Positions 30,731 through 39,594 of a stretch of DNA of 39,667 bases are shown in pieces (the first letter of the stretch is position 1; each line of letters starts with the position of its first letter). The stretch is taken from the NCBI GenBank assembly GCA_910584725.1, contig CAJUBE010000040.1, positions 1-39,667 on the forward strand. The letters run 5' to 3'. Origin of the DNA: an uncultured Lachnospiraceae bacterium. Lineage in GTDB: Bacteria; Bacillota; Clostridia; Lachnospirales; Lachnospiraceae. A model generated the notes under the pieces. It was given only the letters and a program-made list of their open reading frames with translations, made no database searches and was not told where the DNA came from. The position numbers and the translations under genes were made by a program.

Positions 30731-31581
30731 AAAAGGTGACGGTGGCGGCCACACAGATGGCATGTACATGGGACAGGGAAGAGACATTACACAGGGCGGA
30801 TGCGCTCGTGCGGGAGGCAGCGGCGAAGGGGGCGAATATTATTTTGCTGCAGGAGTTGTTTGAGACGCCCTATTTTTGCCAGAAACACGAGTTTAAACAT
30901 ATGGAACTGTCGGCTCCGGCAGAAGAGAATCGGGCGGTACGGCATTTCAGAACGGTGGCGGCACAGCTTGGCGTTGTGCTTCCGATCAGTTTTTTTGAGC
31001 GGGCCGGCAATGTGATGTACAACAGTGTGGCGGTCATTGACGCGGATGGCAGCGTGCTTGGTGTTTACCGCAAAACGCATATTCCGGACGGCGCGCCTTA
31101 CGCGGAGAAGTTTTACTTCTCGCCGGGGGATACAGGTTTTCGGGTCTGGGACACAAAGTACGCAAAAATCGGAGTCGGCATCTGCTGGGATCAGTGGTTC
31201 CCGGAGGCGGCGCGGTGCATGGCGCTTATGGGGGCGGAAATTTTGCTCTATCCGACAGCAATCGGTTCCGAACCGGATCTTGGAATTGACTCCAAAGCGC
31301 ACTGGCAGCATGCGATGCAGGGACACGCCGCCGCCAATATCATGCCGCTGCTTGCGTCAAATCGTATCGGCACGGAGAGGCAGGGCGATTCGGAGATGAC
31401 ATTTTACGGCTCCTCGTTTATTGCGGATGAGACGGGAGAGATTGTGGAAGAGACTGACAGGGAGACAGAGTCGGTGATCGTTCACGCCTTTGATCTGGAC
31501 GGGATAGATTTAAAGCGCAGGCAGTGGGGCGTTTATCGGGACCGCAGGCCGGAAATGTATGGGCGTCTGATGGAAAAGTGA
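30727..31581 (+). CDS. aguB: N-carbamoylputrescine amidase
   Basis: This 284-residue protein starts at ATG 30727, overlapping the preceding stop. The nitrilase-superfamily triad is clear: Glu43 (LLQELFETPYF), Lys116 (YRKTHIPDG) and Cys153 (GICWDQWFPEAARCM). The FETPYFCQ and GDSEMTFYGSSFIADETGEI blocks and the 280-300 length are those of AguB. It hydrolyses N-carbamoylputrescine to putrescine, CO2 and ammonia. AguB usually pairs with agmatine deiminase (AguA), which is not in this window. Its product is the expected substrate of the aminotransferase encoded at 25002. It is the last gene of the operon before a terminator. Confidence 0.92.
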   Translation: MKKVTVAATQMACTWDREETLHRADALVREAAAKGANIILLQELFETPYFCQKHEFKHMELSAPAEENRAVRHFRTVAAQLGVVLPISFFERAGNVMYNSVAVIDADGSVLGVYRKTHIPDGAPYAEKFYFSPGDTGFRVWDTKYAKIGVGICWDQWFPEAARCMALMGAEILLYPTAIGSEPDLGIDSKAHWQHAMQGHAAANIMPLLASNRIGTERQGDSEMTFYGSSFIADETGEIVEETDRETESVIVHAFDLDGIDLKRRQWGVYRDRRPEMYGRLMEK

Positions 31582-31644
31582 GAGAAGTGACCGCAAAAAT
31601 GGAAACGGTACCGCCGGATTTTTAAAATGAAACGAATAAAACGT

Positions 31645-31690
31645 AGTGCTAAGCCGCTTGTCAGAAGTTGTGGCTTAGCACTTTTGTTTG
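31645..31690 (+). terminator. Terminator of the amine operon
   Basis: AGTGCTAAGCC and GGCTTAGCACT form a perfect 11-base stem, followed by TTTGTTTG. Confidence 0.87.
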
Positions 31691-31741
31691 TTCGCAGCCT
31701 TTTGGAATACAGATTTTGGAATACAGTTTTATTTTAAACGA

Positions 31742-31770
31742 TTGAAATAAAGCGGCAGTTATGCTACAAT
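31742..31770 (+). promoter_or_regulatory. Promoter of the chemoreceptor gene
   Basis: TTGAAA, 17 bases, TACAAT, about 60 bases ahead of the start. Sigma-A type rather than a sigma-28 flagellar promoter. Confidence 0.7.
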
Positions 31771-31832
31771 TTCGTTATCTATAGTATTGCTGGCAACGGT
31801 CATACATATTACATGTCAAAGGAGAAATGAGG

Positions 31833-33482
31833 ATGCGGAAAAGTATTAAGATTATGGCTGGAACCCGGGTTGCGGCAGCTTTGCTGGCGGTGATACTCTT
31901 CAGTATACTGACAACCCAAAATATTTATAAAATGGAGGATTCCTCAGAAGCCAATATCGCGGTGAACGCTCTTTTACAGAGGGCGCAGAAGGCGGAGGCG
32001 GCTCATTACAAGTGGTCTTCCAACTTGAGCAACGCGCTGTACAGCGGCTCGGAATTTACGGGTAGCACAGACCCGACGGGCTGTGTGCTGGGACAGTGGC
32101 TCTACGGGGAGGCGGGAACGGAGGATCAGACGATTCTTGATCTGCGAAACCAGCTCGAGCCTCTGCACAAGCAGCTGCATGAGTCGGCTATCTATGTGCT
32201 GGAGCTGTATGCGGATGATCCCGCGCAGGCGCAGGCGTATTATCAGGAAACCATTATGAGCAATCTCAGTGTTCTGGTGGGGCTTCTGGAACAGGTCGTG
32301 GAGCGCGGCACGGAGCTTAACGAGATCAGCGAGGCGAATATGGAAAAGACGGTGTCCACCATGCACATTGTCACGGGCGTAGGGCTTTTGCTGACTTTAT
32401 TTTTCCTCCTGAGTCTGGTTATTTATATCATCAAGCGCGTGGTGAAGCCGATTTTGTTTATCACGGAGAAAACCAGCCCGCTGCAGGAGGGCTGCATGAA
32501 GGTGGAACTGAATTATAATGCCAACGACGAGATCGGCGATCTTTCCAGAACGCTGAAAGATTCTATTGACCGGATTAATCAATATATAGAGGACATCAAC
32601 CGTATCATGAGCCAGCTTTCCAGCGGTAATTTTGACGTGGCAGCGTCGGTTCCGTTTATCGGTGATTTCCGCTCTATTTCTGATTCCATAGACAGCTTTA
32701 CGGCATCTCTCTCTTCGGCCATGTCCAATATCAACAATGTGGAGCATAAGGTGTTCGGGCACGCGCAGAGTTTGTCCGGCAGTTCCCAGATGCTTGCGCA
32801 GGGCGCGACCGATCAGGCGGCGGCGGTGGAAGAGCTGACTGCCACGACGGAGGATCTGGCGAGAAGTGCAGAGAAAAATATGCAGATGGCGACCGAGATG
32901 CGGGATAACGCGCGGATGACAGGCGATCAGGTGAATCTGAGCAGCCAGCAGATGGAGCAGCTTGTCAATGCGATGACGGATATCAGCAATACGTCGCAGG
33001 AGATCGAAAACATCATTTCCACGATTGAGAATATTGCTTTCCAGACAAACATTCTGGCGCTGAACGCGGCGGTGGAAGCGAGCCGGGCAGGCGAAGCAGG
33101 CAAGGGCTTCGCGGTCGTGGCGAAGGAAGTCCGCGATCTGGCGGCGAAGTCCGATACGGCTGCGAAGGCGACGAAGGATCTGATAGAAAATTCCGTTCAG
33201 GTGATCGGGAGAGGCAGCAGGATTGTGGACGAAGTGTCCGAGTCGTTAAAGAGGACGCTCACGCTTGTCACAGAGTCAAACGGCGCTGTGGAGGAGTTCG
33301 CCGATGCGGTGCAGATAGAGGCGACTGCGATTTCACAGGTGTCCGAGGCGCTCGGACAGATTTCCAGCGTGGTGCAGACCAATACTGCCAACAGCGAGGA
33401 GTCCGCGGCAGTCAGCGCGGAGCTGTATGAGCAGGTGAACAGGCTGCAGACGCAGACGAGAAGATTTAAACTGAAACATTAA
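31833..33482 (+). CDS. Methyl-accepting chemotaxis protein with extracytoplasmic CZB-like zinc domain
   Basis: This 549-residue protein is read from ATG 31833 (AAAGGAGA seven bases before; ATG 31827 too close). TM1 spans about 8-27 and TM2 about 172-195. Between them, AAHYKWSSNL (His58), CVLGQWLYG (Cys84) and LHKQLH (His112, His116) give the 3His-1Cys pattern of the CZB zinc-binding domain. A HAMP domain (about 196-250) and a long coiled-coil signalling domain follow, with hairpin tip AGKGFAVVAKEVRDLAAKSD. CZB is normally cytoplasmic, so an outward placement is unusual. It likely senses zinc or zinc-linked redox (hypochlorite-type) signals and feeds CheA/CheW. Confidence 0.88.
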   Translation: MRKSIKIMAGTRVAAALLAVILFSILTTQNIYKMEDSSEANIAVNALLQRAQKAEAAHYKWSSNLSNALYSGSEFTGSTDPTGCVLGQWLYGEAGTEDQTILDLRNQLEPLHKQLHESAIYVLELYADDPAQAQAYYQETIMSNLSVLVGLLEQVVERGTELNEISEANMEKTVSTMHIVTGVGLLLTLFFLLSLVIYIIKRVVKPILFITEKTSPLQEGCMKVELNYNANDEIGDLSRTLKDSIDRINQYIEDINRIMSQLSSGNFDVAASVPFIGDFRSISDSIDSFTASLSSAMSNINNVEHKVFGHAQSLSGSSQMLAQGATDQAAAVEELTATTEDLARSAEKNMQMATEMRDNARMTGDQVNLSSQQMEQLVNAMTDISNTSQEIENIISTIENIAFQTNILALNAAVEASRAGEAGKGFAVVAKEVRDLAAKSDTAAKATKDLIENSVQVIGRGSRIVDEVSESLKRTLTLVTESNGAVEEFADAVQIEATAISQVSEALGQISSVVQTNTANSEESAAVSAELYEQVNRLQTQTRRFKLKH

Positions 33483-33503
33483 AGGAAACAGGGGAAAAGA
33501 ATT

Positions 33504-34874
33504 ATGTCAGAAAAAACAATACCGTATAAGATATATCTGGAAGAGGAGGAGATGCCCAAGCAGTGGTACAATGTCCGTGCCGATATGAAAAATAAGCCTG
33601 CGCCGCTGTTGAATCCCGGCACCTTGAAGCCGATCACGTTCGAGGAGTTGAGCCAGGTGTTTTGCGACGAACTGGCGAGGCAGGAATTAAACGATACGGA
33701 CGCCTATATCGACATTCCGCAGGAAATTTTGGATTTCTATAAGATGTACCGCCCGTCGCCGCTTGTGCGGGCGTACTGTCTGGAAAAGAAGCTGGATACG
33801 CCGGCGAAGATTTATTATAAGTTTGAGGGAAATAACACAAGCGGCAGCCATAAGCTCAACTCCGCCATTGCACAGGCATATTACGCGAAACAGCAGGGAC
33901 TGAAAGGCGTTACCACGGAGACGGGGGCCGGCCAGTGGGGCACGGCGCTTTCCATGGCGTGCTCCTATTTTGATCTGGACTGTCATGTCTATATGGTAAA
34001 GGTTTCCTATGAACAGAAGCCGTTTCGCCGTGAGGTGATGCGCACCTACGGCGCGCAGGTGACGCCGTCGCCCTCCGACACAACCAAAGTGGGGCGGAAA
34101 ATTCTGGAGGAGTTCCCGGGAACGGGTGGCAGTCTCGGCTGCGCCATCTCCGAGGCGGTGGAAGCGGCCGGTGAGAGGGAAGGTTACCGCTATGTGCTGG
34201 GAAGCGTGCTGTCCCAGGTGCTTCTGCATCAGTCGATTATCGGGGAGGAGACGAAGGCGGCGCTTAAGAAATATGACATTAAGCCGGATATGATTATCGG
34301 CTGCGCGGGCGGCGGTTCCAATCTGGGCGGTCTGATTTCCCCCTTTGTGGGAGAGAAGATCAGAGGGGAGGCGGACTATCGGATCATCGCGGTGGAGCCC
34401 GCATCCTGCCCGAGTTTAACCAGAGGAAAATATGTGTATGATTTTTGTGATACCGGAAAAGTGTGTCCGCTTGCGAAGATGTATACGCTGGGAAGCGGCT
34501 TTATGCCCGCTCCGAACCATGCGGGGGGCTTGCGCTATCACGGCATGAGTTCCGTTGTGTCGCAGCTTTATGACGACGGGCTGATTGAGGCGGTCAGTGT
34601 GGAGCAGACGGCAGTCTTTAAGGCGGCGGAGGAGTTTGCGAGAGTGGAAGGTATCCTGCCCGCGCCGGAGAGCGCCCATGCCATCAAGGCAGCGGTGGAC
34701 GAGGCGATGAAATGCAAGGAGACGGGCGAGGAGAAGACGATTGTCTTTGGATTGACCGGCACGGGATATTTTGACATGGTGGCTTACGGGAAGTTTCACG
34801 ACGGAGAGATGTCGGATTATATTCCGACGGAAGAGGATCTTGCGAAAGGATTTGCAGGCCTCCCGACAGTTTAA
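33504..34874 (+). CDS. Tryptophan synthase beta chain, TrpB2 type
   Basis: This 456-residue protein starts at ATG 33504, 22 bases after the chemoreceptor gene. GNNTSGSHKLNSAIAQAY holds the PLP lysine Lys117, and GCAGGGSNLGG binds the cofactor phosphate. The N-terminal extension (about 60 residues, IYLEEEEMPKQWYNVRADM) and overall length are those of TrpB2, not TrpB1 (about 400). TrpB2 makes tryptophan from indole and serine. No trpA or other trp genes are nearby, which fits a stand-alone indole-salvage role. The ribosome site is weak (GGAAACAGGGG). Confidence 0.93.
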   Translation: MSEKTIPYKIYLEEEEMPKQWYNVRADMKNKPAPLLNPGTLKPITFEELSQVFCDELARQELNDTDAYIDIPQEILDFYKMYRPSPLVRAYCLEKKLDTPAKIYYKFEGNNTSGSHKLNSAIAQAYYAKQQGLKGVTTETGAGQWGTALSMACSYFDLDCHVYMVKVSYEQKPFRREVMRTYGAQVTPSPSDTTKVGRKILEEFPGTGGSLGCAISEAVEAAGEREGYRYVLGSVLSQVLLHQSIIGEETKAALKKYDIKPDMIIGCAGGGSNLGGLISPFVGEKIRGEADYRIIAVEPASCPSLTRGKYVYDFCDTGKVCPLAKMYTLGSGFMPAPNHAGGLRYHGMSSVVSQLYDDGLIEAVSVEQTAVFKAAEEFARVEGILPAPESAHAIKAAVDEAMKCKETGEEKTIVFGLTGTGYFDMVAYGKFHDGEMSDYIPTEEDLAKGFAGLPTV

Positions 34875-34900
34875 GGGGAAGATAAGGAGAGTCAACTATT

Positions 34901-36544
34901 ATGAATGTTTGCAAAAGAGAAATCGGAAAGAGATGGAAGGGGTTTGTGGCTCTGCTGACACTGACTGTATCGGTCATCGTATGTGGAAGAAACGTGCAGG
35001 CGGCGGGACGTCCCGTCTCCATCAGTTCCTGTCAGATTGCGGGAGGCAATGTGAATTGTACGCTGACGGCGGGAAGCGTCCCGTCAGGTGACGACGGCAA
35101 ATACTATATTTACGCGGACGAAGTTTATCAGGACGGTCCCGTGGGAACGATGGTGGCTGCTGTGGACGCCGGGACTTCCGTGACGGTCTCCTTTCCTTTG
35201 AACTATAACACGCCGGACTCCAACTTAAGCCGGAAGTTTCTTGTGGCGGTGAAGCGGGGCGGACAGATGATGCAGGTCAGCGATGAGCACTATATCACGA
35301 ACCCTGAGGCAGTCGCGGCGTTTACCTCGGGGCGCATGACCCGCGGCATTAAGGGGATTCTGCCGGAGATCTCCGCGATCAACAGCGGGGAGCTTAAGGA
35401 TCTCGGCGTGCAGCAGGTGGTTTACAATATCTATCTGGATGAAATCTGCGCGGCGCCCGGCGATGCGGGAACGCTTCCCTTTGCCTACAACGGACAGACC
35501 TACTATTTCAGCCACGGCAGAATTGACCACTATGATCAGATGGTCAAGGGCTTTAACAATCAGGGAATGCAGGTGACCATGGTGCTGCTAAACAGGGGCG
35601 GCACTGCAGGGTCGCAGGATCTGGTGCATCCCCAGGCAGCGGGAGCAGAGTGCCCCAGTTATGCCCTGAATGTGGCGGAGGAAGGCGGCGTGAATCACCT
35701 GAAAGCAGTTTGTGCCTTTTTGGGGCAGCGGTACTCGGGAAAGACCGGAAACGGTCAGATCGACAACTGGATTCTCGGCAATGAGGTCAACGCCAGAACT
35801 TCATGGTGGTATATGAACTCCAGTAATCTTGATGTGAATGTGAGCGCCTATGTGAAGGCTTTCCGGATTTTCTATAATGAATTAAAAGGAATGAACGCAA
35901 ATGTCTGGGTTTACAACTCCATCGACCAGGAGTGGGGGCGCAAGTCGAATCCCGGAAGTTTTCTGGCGAAGGATTATCTGGATCAGTTCAACTACTATAT
36001 AAACAGAGAGGGAAATATTGACTGGGGACTTTCCTACCACCCCTACAACTCGCCGCTCTATGATCCTTATGCGTGGAACGGGCCAGCGGTATGGGTGAAG
36101 CAGAGCGTTTCAACCCCTTATATCACCATGCAGAATATTGATGTGCTCATTGATTATATGCACCAGGGCAAATTTTTAAATCCCGCCGGGCAGGTGCGCA
36201 GTATTTCGCTGGCGGAGATCGGCTACACTTCCTATTTTGGAAATGAGAACCAGGAGGCATCGGTAGCTTACGGCTATCTGAAAGCGGCTTCCCTGCCGGA
36301 CGTGGATGCGTTCATGCTCTTCCGGTTTAAGGACGACGCGCACGAGATGGAGAGCAAGCTGAATCTGGGGCTCACGAATCTGGACGGCAGCCACAAGCCT
36401 GCCTACGACATTTACAAGCAGCTTGGAACAGGCAGCGAGGGCGCTGCCAAGGCGCGCGCATCGGAGATTATCGGCATGGACATCGATCAGATGATCCGGG
36501 ATAACGTTGTCTGGACGCGCGGCGGCGACGGGGTTGTGCAGTGA
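34901..36544 (+). CDS. Secreted DUF5722 family protein
   Basis: This 547-residue protein starts at ATG 34901 behind ATAAGGAGA. An N-terminal signal peptide (MNVCKREIGKRWKGFVALLT...VNVQAAG region) is predicted with cleavage after AxA near residue 34. Residues about 35-135 look like an Ig-like beta domain. The rest matches DUF5722, a TIM-barrel glycosidase-like domain: VVYNIYLDEI, NWILGNEVNARTSWWYMNSS and SLAEIGYTSYFGNENQEASV lie where clan-A glycosidases keep their acid/base (NE) and nucleophile (E). It could act on carbohydrate outside the cell. Activity is unproven, and the family is frequent in gut Clostridia. Confidence 0.87.
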   Translation: MNVCKREIGKRWKGFVALLTLTVSVIVCGRNVQAAGRPVSISSCQIAGGNVNCTLTAGSVPSGDDGKYYIYADEVYQDGPVGTMVAAVDAGTSVTVSFPLNYNTPDSNLSRKFLVAVKRGGQMMQVSDEHYITNPEAVAAFTSGRMTRGIKGILPEISAINSGELKDLGVQQVVYNIYLDEICAAPGDAGTLPFAYNGQTYYFSHGRIDHYDQMVKGFNNQGMQVTMVLLNRGGTAGSQDLVHPQAAGAECPSYALNVAEEGGVNHLKAVCAFLGQRYSGKTGNGQIDNWILGNEVNARTSWWYMNSSNLDVNVSAYVKAFRIFYNELKGMNANVWVYNSIDQEWGRKSNPGSFLAKDYLDQFNYYINREGNIDWGLSYHPYNSPLYDPYAWNGPAVWVKQSVSTPYITMQNIDVLIDYMHQGKFLNPAGQVRSISLAEIGYTSYFGNENQEASVAYGYLKAASLPDVDAFMLFRFKDDAHEMESKLNLGLTNLDGSHKPAYDIYKQLGTGSEGAAKARASEIIGMDIDQMIRDNVVWTRGGDGVVQ

Positions 36545-36582
36545 TGCGGATTCCGGAGAAGCGGCAATAGGAGAATAAACAG

Positions 36583-36625
36583 AAAGCCGGGTAAAGTCCA
36601 ATTGTGGAAATTACCCGGCTTTTTC
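36583..36625 (+). terminator. Terminator after the DUF5722 gene
   Basis: AAAGCCGGGTAA and TTACCCGGCTTT form a perfect 12-base stem, followed by TTT and C. Confidence 0.88.
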
Positions 36626-36689
36626 AGATATCCAGCTCTGGCGGAACGTCGAGTTTGTGAGGAACCGGCGTCCCGATTGCTGCAGAGCA

Positions 36690-36880
36690 CCACCAGAAAT
36701 ACGCGCATTCTCCGCACTGATTTGAAATTCCGCAGAGCGGAATCATGGAGGTTGGCGTGAGAAATGCGAAAAGTACTTCTAAAGACGTCTCGCCATAGGA
36801 CGAGATGCCAAGAAGTACTAAGTTTCGCATAAGAGAATGCCCAAAATACGGGCATTCTCCGCACGGATTTGAGTCATGGT
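36690..36880. repeat. Structured intergenic element with two copies of a 21-base repeat
   Basis: Two minus-strand copies of TCAAATCAGTGCGGAGAATG (36705-36725; 36852-36872 with one change) flank a hairpin GCGAAAaGTACTTCT...AAGAAGTACtaagTTTCGC (36757-36830). An inner pair of GACGTCTCG/CGAGATG-type arms lies within it. Another copy of the 21-mer is at 27848. It has the layout of a mobile or dispersed repeat rather than a gene, and the reverse-strand frames through it look like by-products. Confidence 0.55.
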
Positions 36881-36904
36881 TAAGTTGTGACAGGGAGGTT
36901 GAAG

Positions 36905-38374
36905 TTGAAACAGAAGGTTTTGTTAATTGTGCCGCATCAGGACGACGAGCTGTTCGTGGGCGGCGGGCTTTTGAGATCGCTTGCAAAGGGCGGCGATTAT
37001 GAGGCCTATGCGGTCTACACGACCAACGGTGATTTCTTTCCACACGAGGCAGAGGTGCGTCTGGGGGAAGCTGTGCGCGTGTTGACGGAGTTTGCCGGAA
37101 TGGAAGAAAGCCATATTTTCTTTCTTGGTTACGGGGACGGCTGGAAGGACGGCGGCCATATCTACCACCAAGCGGGGGCGGAGCCTCTTGTCTCGATGGC
37201 GGGAAGAACGGAAACCTATGGGACGGACGGACACGGCGATTACCGCTATGCGAGGTCGGGCGGGCACAGCGCGTACCGGAGGGCGGATTTCAAACAGGAT
37301 TTAAAGGATGTGATTGCCGGAGTGCGGGCAGAACTTCTGCTGGTGGTGGACTTTGACAAGCACGCGGACCACAGGGCGGCATCTCTGCTTGCGGAGGAAT
37401 GTCTGGGAGAGCTTTTTAGGGAGGATGCCTCCTACCGGCCGTTGGTGCTCAAACGTTTTGCCTATGACGGTGTGTGGAAGGGCGGGGCGGACTTTTTTGA
37501 GCTGCCAAGGCGGGGAACCGTGCTTGCGGGACTTTCACGGACGCCTTACAGGCCGGAGGAAGCGCTGCGCTTTGCCATGCCCGAGGACTGCGCCACGCCC
37601 TATCTGTCACGCAACGCTCTTTATCGGGCGCTGCGGCGGCATCGCACACAGGAGGCATGGCAGAAGGCCGACGAGATCATCAATATTGACGAGGTGTTCT
37701 TTCGGAGAAGTGCGGACAATCTTCTGTACACCGCGTCGCTTACCGCATCATCCGGAAATCCGGAATATCTGCGGGATTTTAAATTATTTGACTGCGGGGA
37801 TGTGACGGAGAGGAAGCTCGTTCTGAAAGAATGCGGCTGGAAGCCGGAGGAGAGGGATGCGGAGAGAACCGTGCGGATCCGTTTTTCGCGTCCGGAGACT
37901 GTGGGGCGGATCGCGGCCTATGCGCCGGGCGGCAGGGAGACGGACCGTGTGAACGCTGTTTTTTCTTTTGATACGGATGCAGAGCCTGTCAGCATGGAGA
38001 TCAGGGCGGATGGGAAAAGAAATCTCTGTACCTTTGTGCCGCGGGAAGGCGTGCGGGAGGTGACGCTTCGGATCGAGTCGTGGGAGGGCGCGGTTTGGGG
38101 CATTTCCGAATTGGAGATTCTGCCGCCGGAGGAGCAGGAGCTTCCGGCAGCGCTTAAAAAGCTGCTGTTTCACGGAGATACGTTGAGAGTGACCGGGTTG
38201 GTCAAACCTAGAATAAAAATGGAGAAAGCCGTTTTAGCCCTCAAGAGAAAGATTTCCCGCTGGCTGCCGAACAGCTATACGCTGCGGCGGCATTACCCGG
38301 AGATCGCAAGACGGGAGCGGGTATCGGTTCGGTACAGGGTTTTGTATATTGCGGAGCGGCTGCGGGCAAGGTGA
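36905..38374 (+). CDS. PIG-L family deacetylase
   Basis: This 489-residue protein is read from TTG 36905, which has GGGAGG six bases before it. GTG 36887 is in frame but without a site. VLLIVPHQDDELFVGGG (residues 5-21) is the zinc site motif (usually PHPDDE; here PHQDDE, His11, Asp14 as ligands). His153-Ala-Asp155-His156 is the second part. The deacetylase domain covers about 1-240. The C-terminal 250 residues form a beta-rich part (LKECGWKPEERDAERTVRIR...) that may bind carbohydrate. It would remove acetyl from an N-acetylated sugar or related metabolite. No signal peptide is present, so it is probably cytoplasmic. Confidence 0.87.
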   Translation: MKQKVLLIVPHQDDELFVGGGLLRSLAKGGDYEAYAVYTTNGDFFPHEAEVRLGEAVRVLTEFAGMEESHIFFLGYGDGWKDGGHIYHQAGAEPLVSMAGRTETYGTDGHGDYRYARSGGHSAYRRADFKQDLKDVIAGVRAELLLVVDFDKHADHRAASLLAEECLGELFREDASYRPLVLKRFAYDGVWKGGADFFELPRRGTVLAGLSRTPYRPEEALRFAMPEDCATPYLSRNALYRALRRHRTQEAWQKADEIINIDEVFFRRSADNLLYTASLTASSGNPEYLRDFKLFDCGDVTERKLVLKECGWKPEERDAERTVRIRFSRPETVGRIAAYAPGGRETDRVNAVFSFDTDAEPVSMEIRADGKRNLCTFVPREGVREVTLRIESWEGAVWGISELEILPPEEQELPAALKKLLFHGDTLRVTGLVKPRIKMEKAVLALKRKISRWLPNSYTLRRHYPEIARRERVSVRYRVLYIAERLRAR

Positions 38375-38439
38375 GGAAGCGCGGCGGGTTGGGGCTGCGC
38401 AATCGAGTAGGGAAGAGCTATCTGCCTCTACTTGCGCAC

Positions 38440-38484
38440 CGGGCACCCGTCAGCGCATGCTGACATATTTCCTCTGGGTGCCCG
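38440..38484. repeat. Compound inverted repeat between convergent genes
   Basis: GGGCACCC (38441-38448) pairs with GGGTGCCC (38476-38483). An inner palindrome GTCAGC-GCAT-GCTGAC sits just after the first arm. It is beside the purC terminator and may end the plus-strand transcript, though there is no T tract. Confidence 0.5.
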
Positions 38485-38489
38485 TGGGC

Positions 38490-38523
38490 ATAAAAAGTGG
38501 CAGCCGTTATGAAATCGGCTGCC
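38490..38523 (-). terminator. Terminator of purC
   Basis: On the minus strand GGCAGCCG-ATTTCATAA-CGGCTGCC is followed by ACTTTTT, 56 bases after the purC stop. Confidence 0.8.
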
Positions 38524-38578
38524 GTTCTGTGGAGAATGTGAAGCATTCTTTGAATCGAGCGCATGGGCGCTAGATTTG

Positions 38579-39439
38579 TCACAGTTTCTTTCCTGTCAAA
38601 AGCTCATACCCCTGCAAATACTTATCAATCGTCTTCTGCACGATCTCTTCGGGAAGCGTCCAGTCGTGCCCCTCGTTTGCTTTCAGCCAGTCTCTTGCGA
38701 ACTGCTTGTCGAAGGAGGGCTGGCTGTGCCCCGGCTCATAGCCTTCCGCGGGCCAGAAGCGGGAACTGTCGGGGGTCAGCATCTCATCTCCCAGAACGAT
38801 ATTGCCTTCCTCGTCCAGCCCGAACTCGAATTTCGTATCCGCTATGATGATACCGCGGGTCAGGGCGTACTCCGCACACTTCTTATAGAGGGCGATGGTA
38901 TAGTCACGGAGCTTTGCGGCGTATTCTTCACCCTTGCCGGGAAAACGTTTCTCCAGATAATCCACGCTCTGCTCGTAGGAGATATTTTCATCATGGTCGC
39001 CGATCTCCGCCTTGGTGGAAGGGGTGTAGATGGGCTCGGGCAGCTTGTCCGATTCCTTCAGCCCCTCGGGAAGCGTGATGCCGCAGACGGTACCGTCCTT
39101 CTGGTAGCTTGCCCAGCCGCTGCCTGTGATGTAGCCCCGGACGATGCACTCGACGGGAAGCATATTGAGTTTCCTACAGAGCATGCTGTTGCCGTCAAAT
39201 TTTTCCTGTCTGAAAAACTCGGGCATGTCGTTTACGTCCACGGAAATCATGTGGTTAGGCAGGATATCCTTTGTCATGTCGAACCAGAATTTCGACATCT
39301 GGGTCAGAACCGTGCCCTTTTTGGTTACCTGGTTCTTTAAAATTACGTCGAAACAGCTGATGCGGTCGGTTGCGACCATGATCAGGCTGTCGCCGTTGTC
39401 ATAAATTTCACGTACTTTTCCTTCTTTGATGGGTTTCAT
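38579..39439 (-). CDS. purC: Phosphoribosylaminoimidazole-succinocarboxamide synthase
   Basis: This 286-residue protein on the minus strand starts at ATG 39439, preceded by AAAGGAACG. A longer frame up to 39544 would add 35 residues with no family match and run through a repeat. MKPIKEGKVREIYDNGDSLI is the family start (GKVRxxY), and ECIVRGYITGSGWASYQKDG and IIIADTKFEFGLDEEGNIVL are the SAICAR-synthetase substrate and ATP/Mg blocks. Length matches the long PurC form (about 290). It joins aspartate to CAIR in purine synthesis, using ATP. Other pur genes are outside the window. Confidence 0.96.
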   Translation of the reverse strand: MKPIKEGKVREIYDNGDSLIMVATDRISCFDVILKNQVTKKGTVLTQMSKFWFDMTKDILPNHMISVDVNDMPEFFRQEKFDGNSMLCRKLNMLPVECIVRGYITGSGWASYQKDGTVCGITLPEGLKESDKLPEPIYTPSTKAEIGDHDENISYEQSVDYLEKRFPGKGEEYAAKLRDYTIALYKKCAEYALTRGIIIADTKFEFGLDEEGNIVLGDEMLTPDSSRFWPAEGYEPGHSQPSFDKQFARDWLKANEGHDWTLPEEIVQKTIDKYLQGYELLTGKKL

Positions 39440-39464
39440 GGCGTTCCTTTCTTTTTCTTTGTTC

Positions 39465-39537
39465 TGTATGCGCACTGCTCTTCTCCGCAGTGCACGCTCG
39501 AAAAACCTTCGGTTTTCCTCGCTCGCGGGCTTCGCCC
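39465..39537. repeat. 73-base direct repeat, copy 1
   Basis: From TGTATGCGCACTGC to GGGCTTCGCCC. Identical to copy 2 at 39595-39667 except one base (C at 39480, T at 39610). Contains GCACTGC...GCAGTGC and AAAACC-TTC-GGTTTT hairpins. It lies in the purC leader. Confidence 0.85.
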
Positions 39538-39594
39538 TATGCATCCATTCGGATAACCATTTCGGTGAGCAAGCTCCCCTCTCTGTTTATCCTT

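Noticed and set aside
36487..37043. Minus-strand frames crossing the DUF5722/PIG-L gap
   Set aside because: They read through a strong terminator and the repeat element, with peptides (CGISNQCGECAYF) produced by the repeat itself.
39440..39544. 35-residue N-terminal extension of PurC
   Set aside because: The extra part runs through the 73-base repeat and has no family match; ATG 39439 has a ribosome site and begins at the usual PurC N-terminus.
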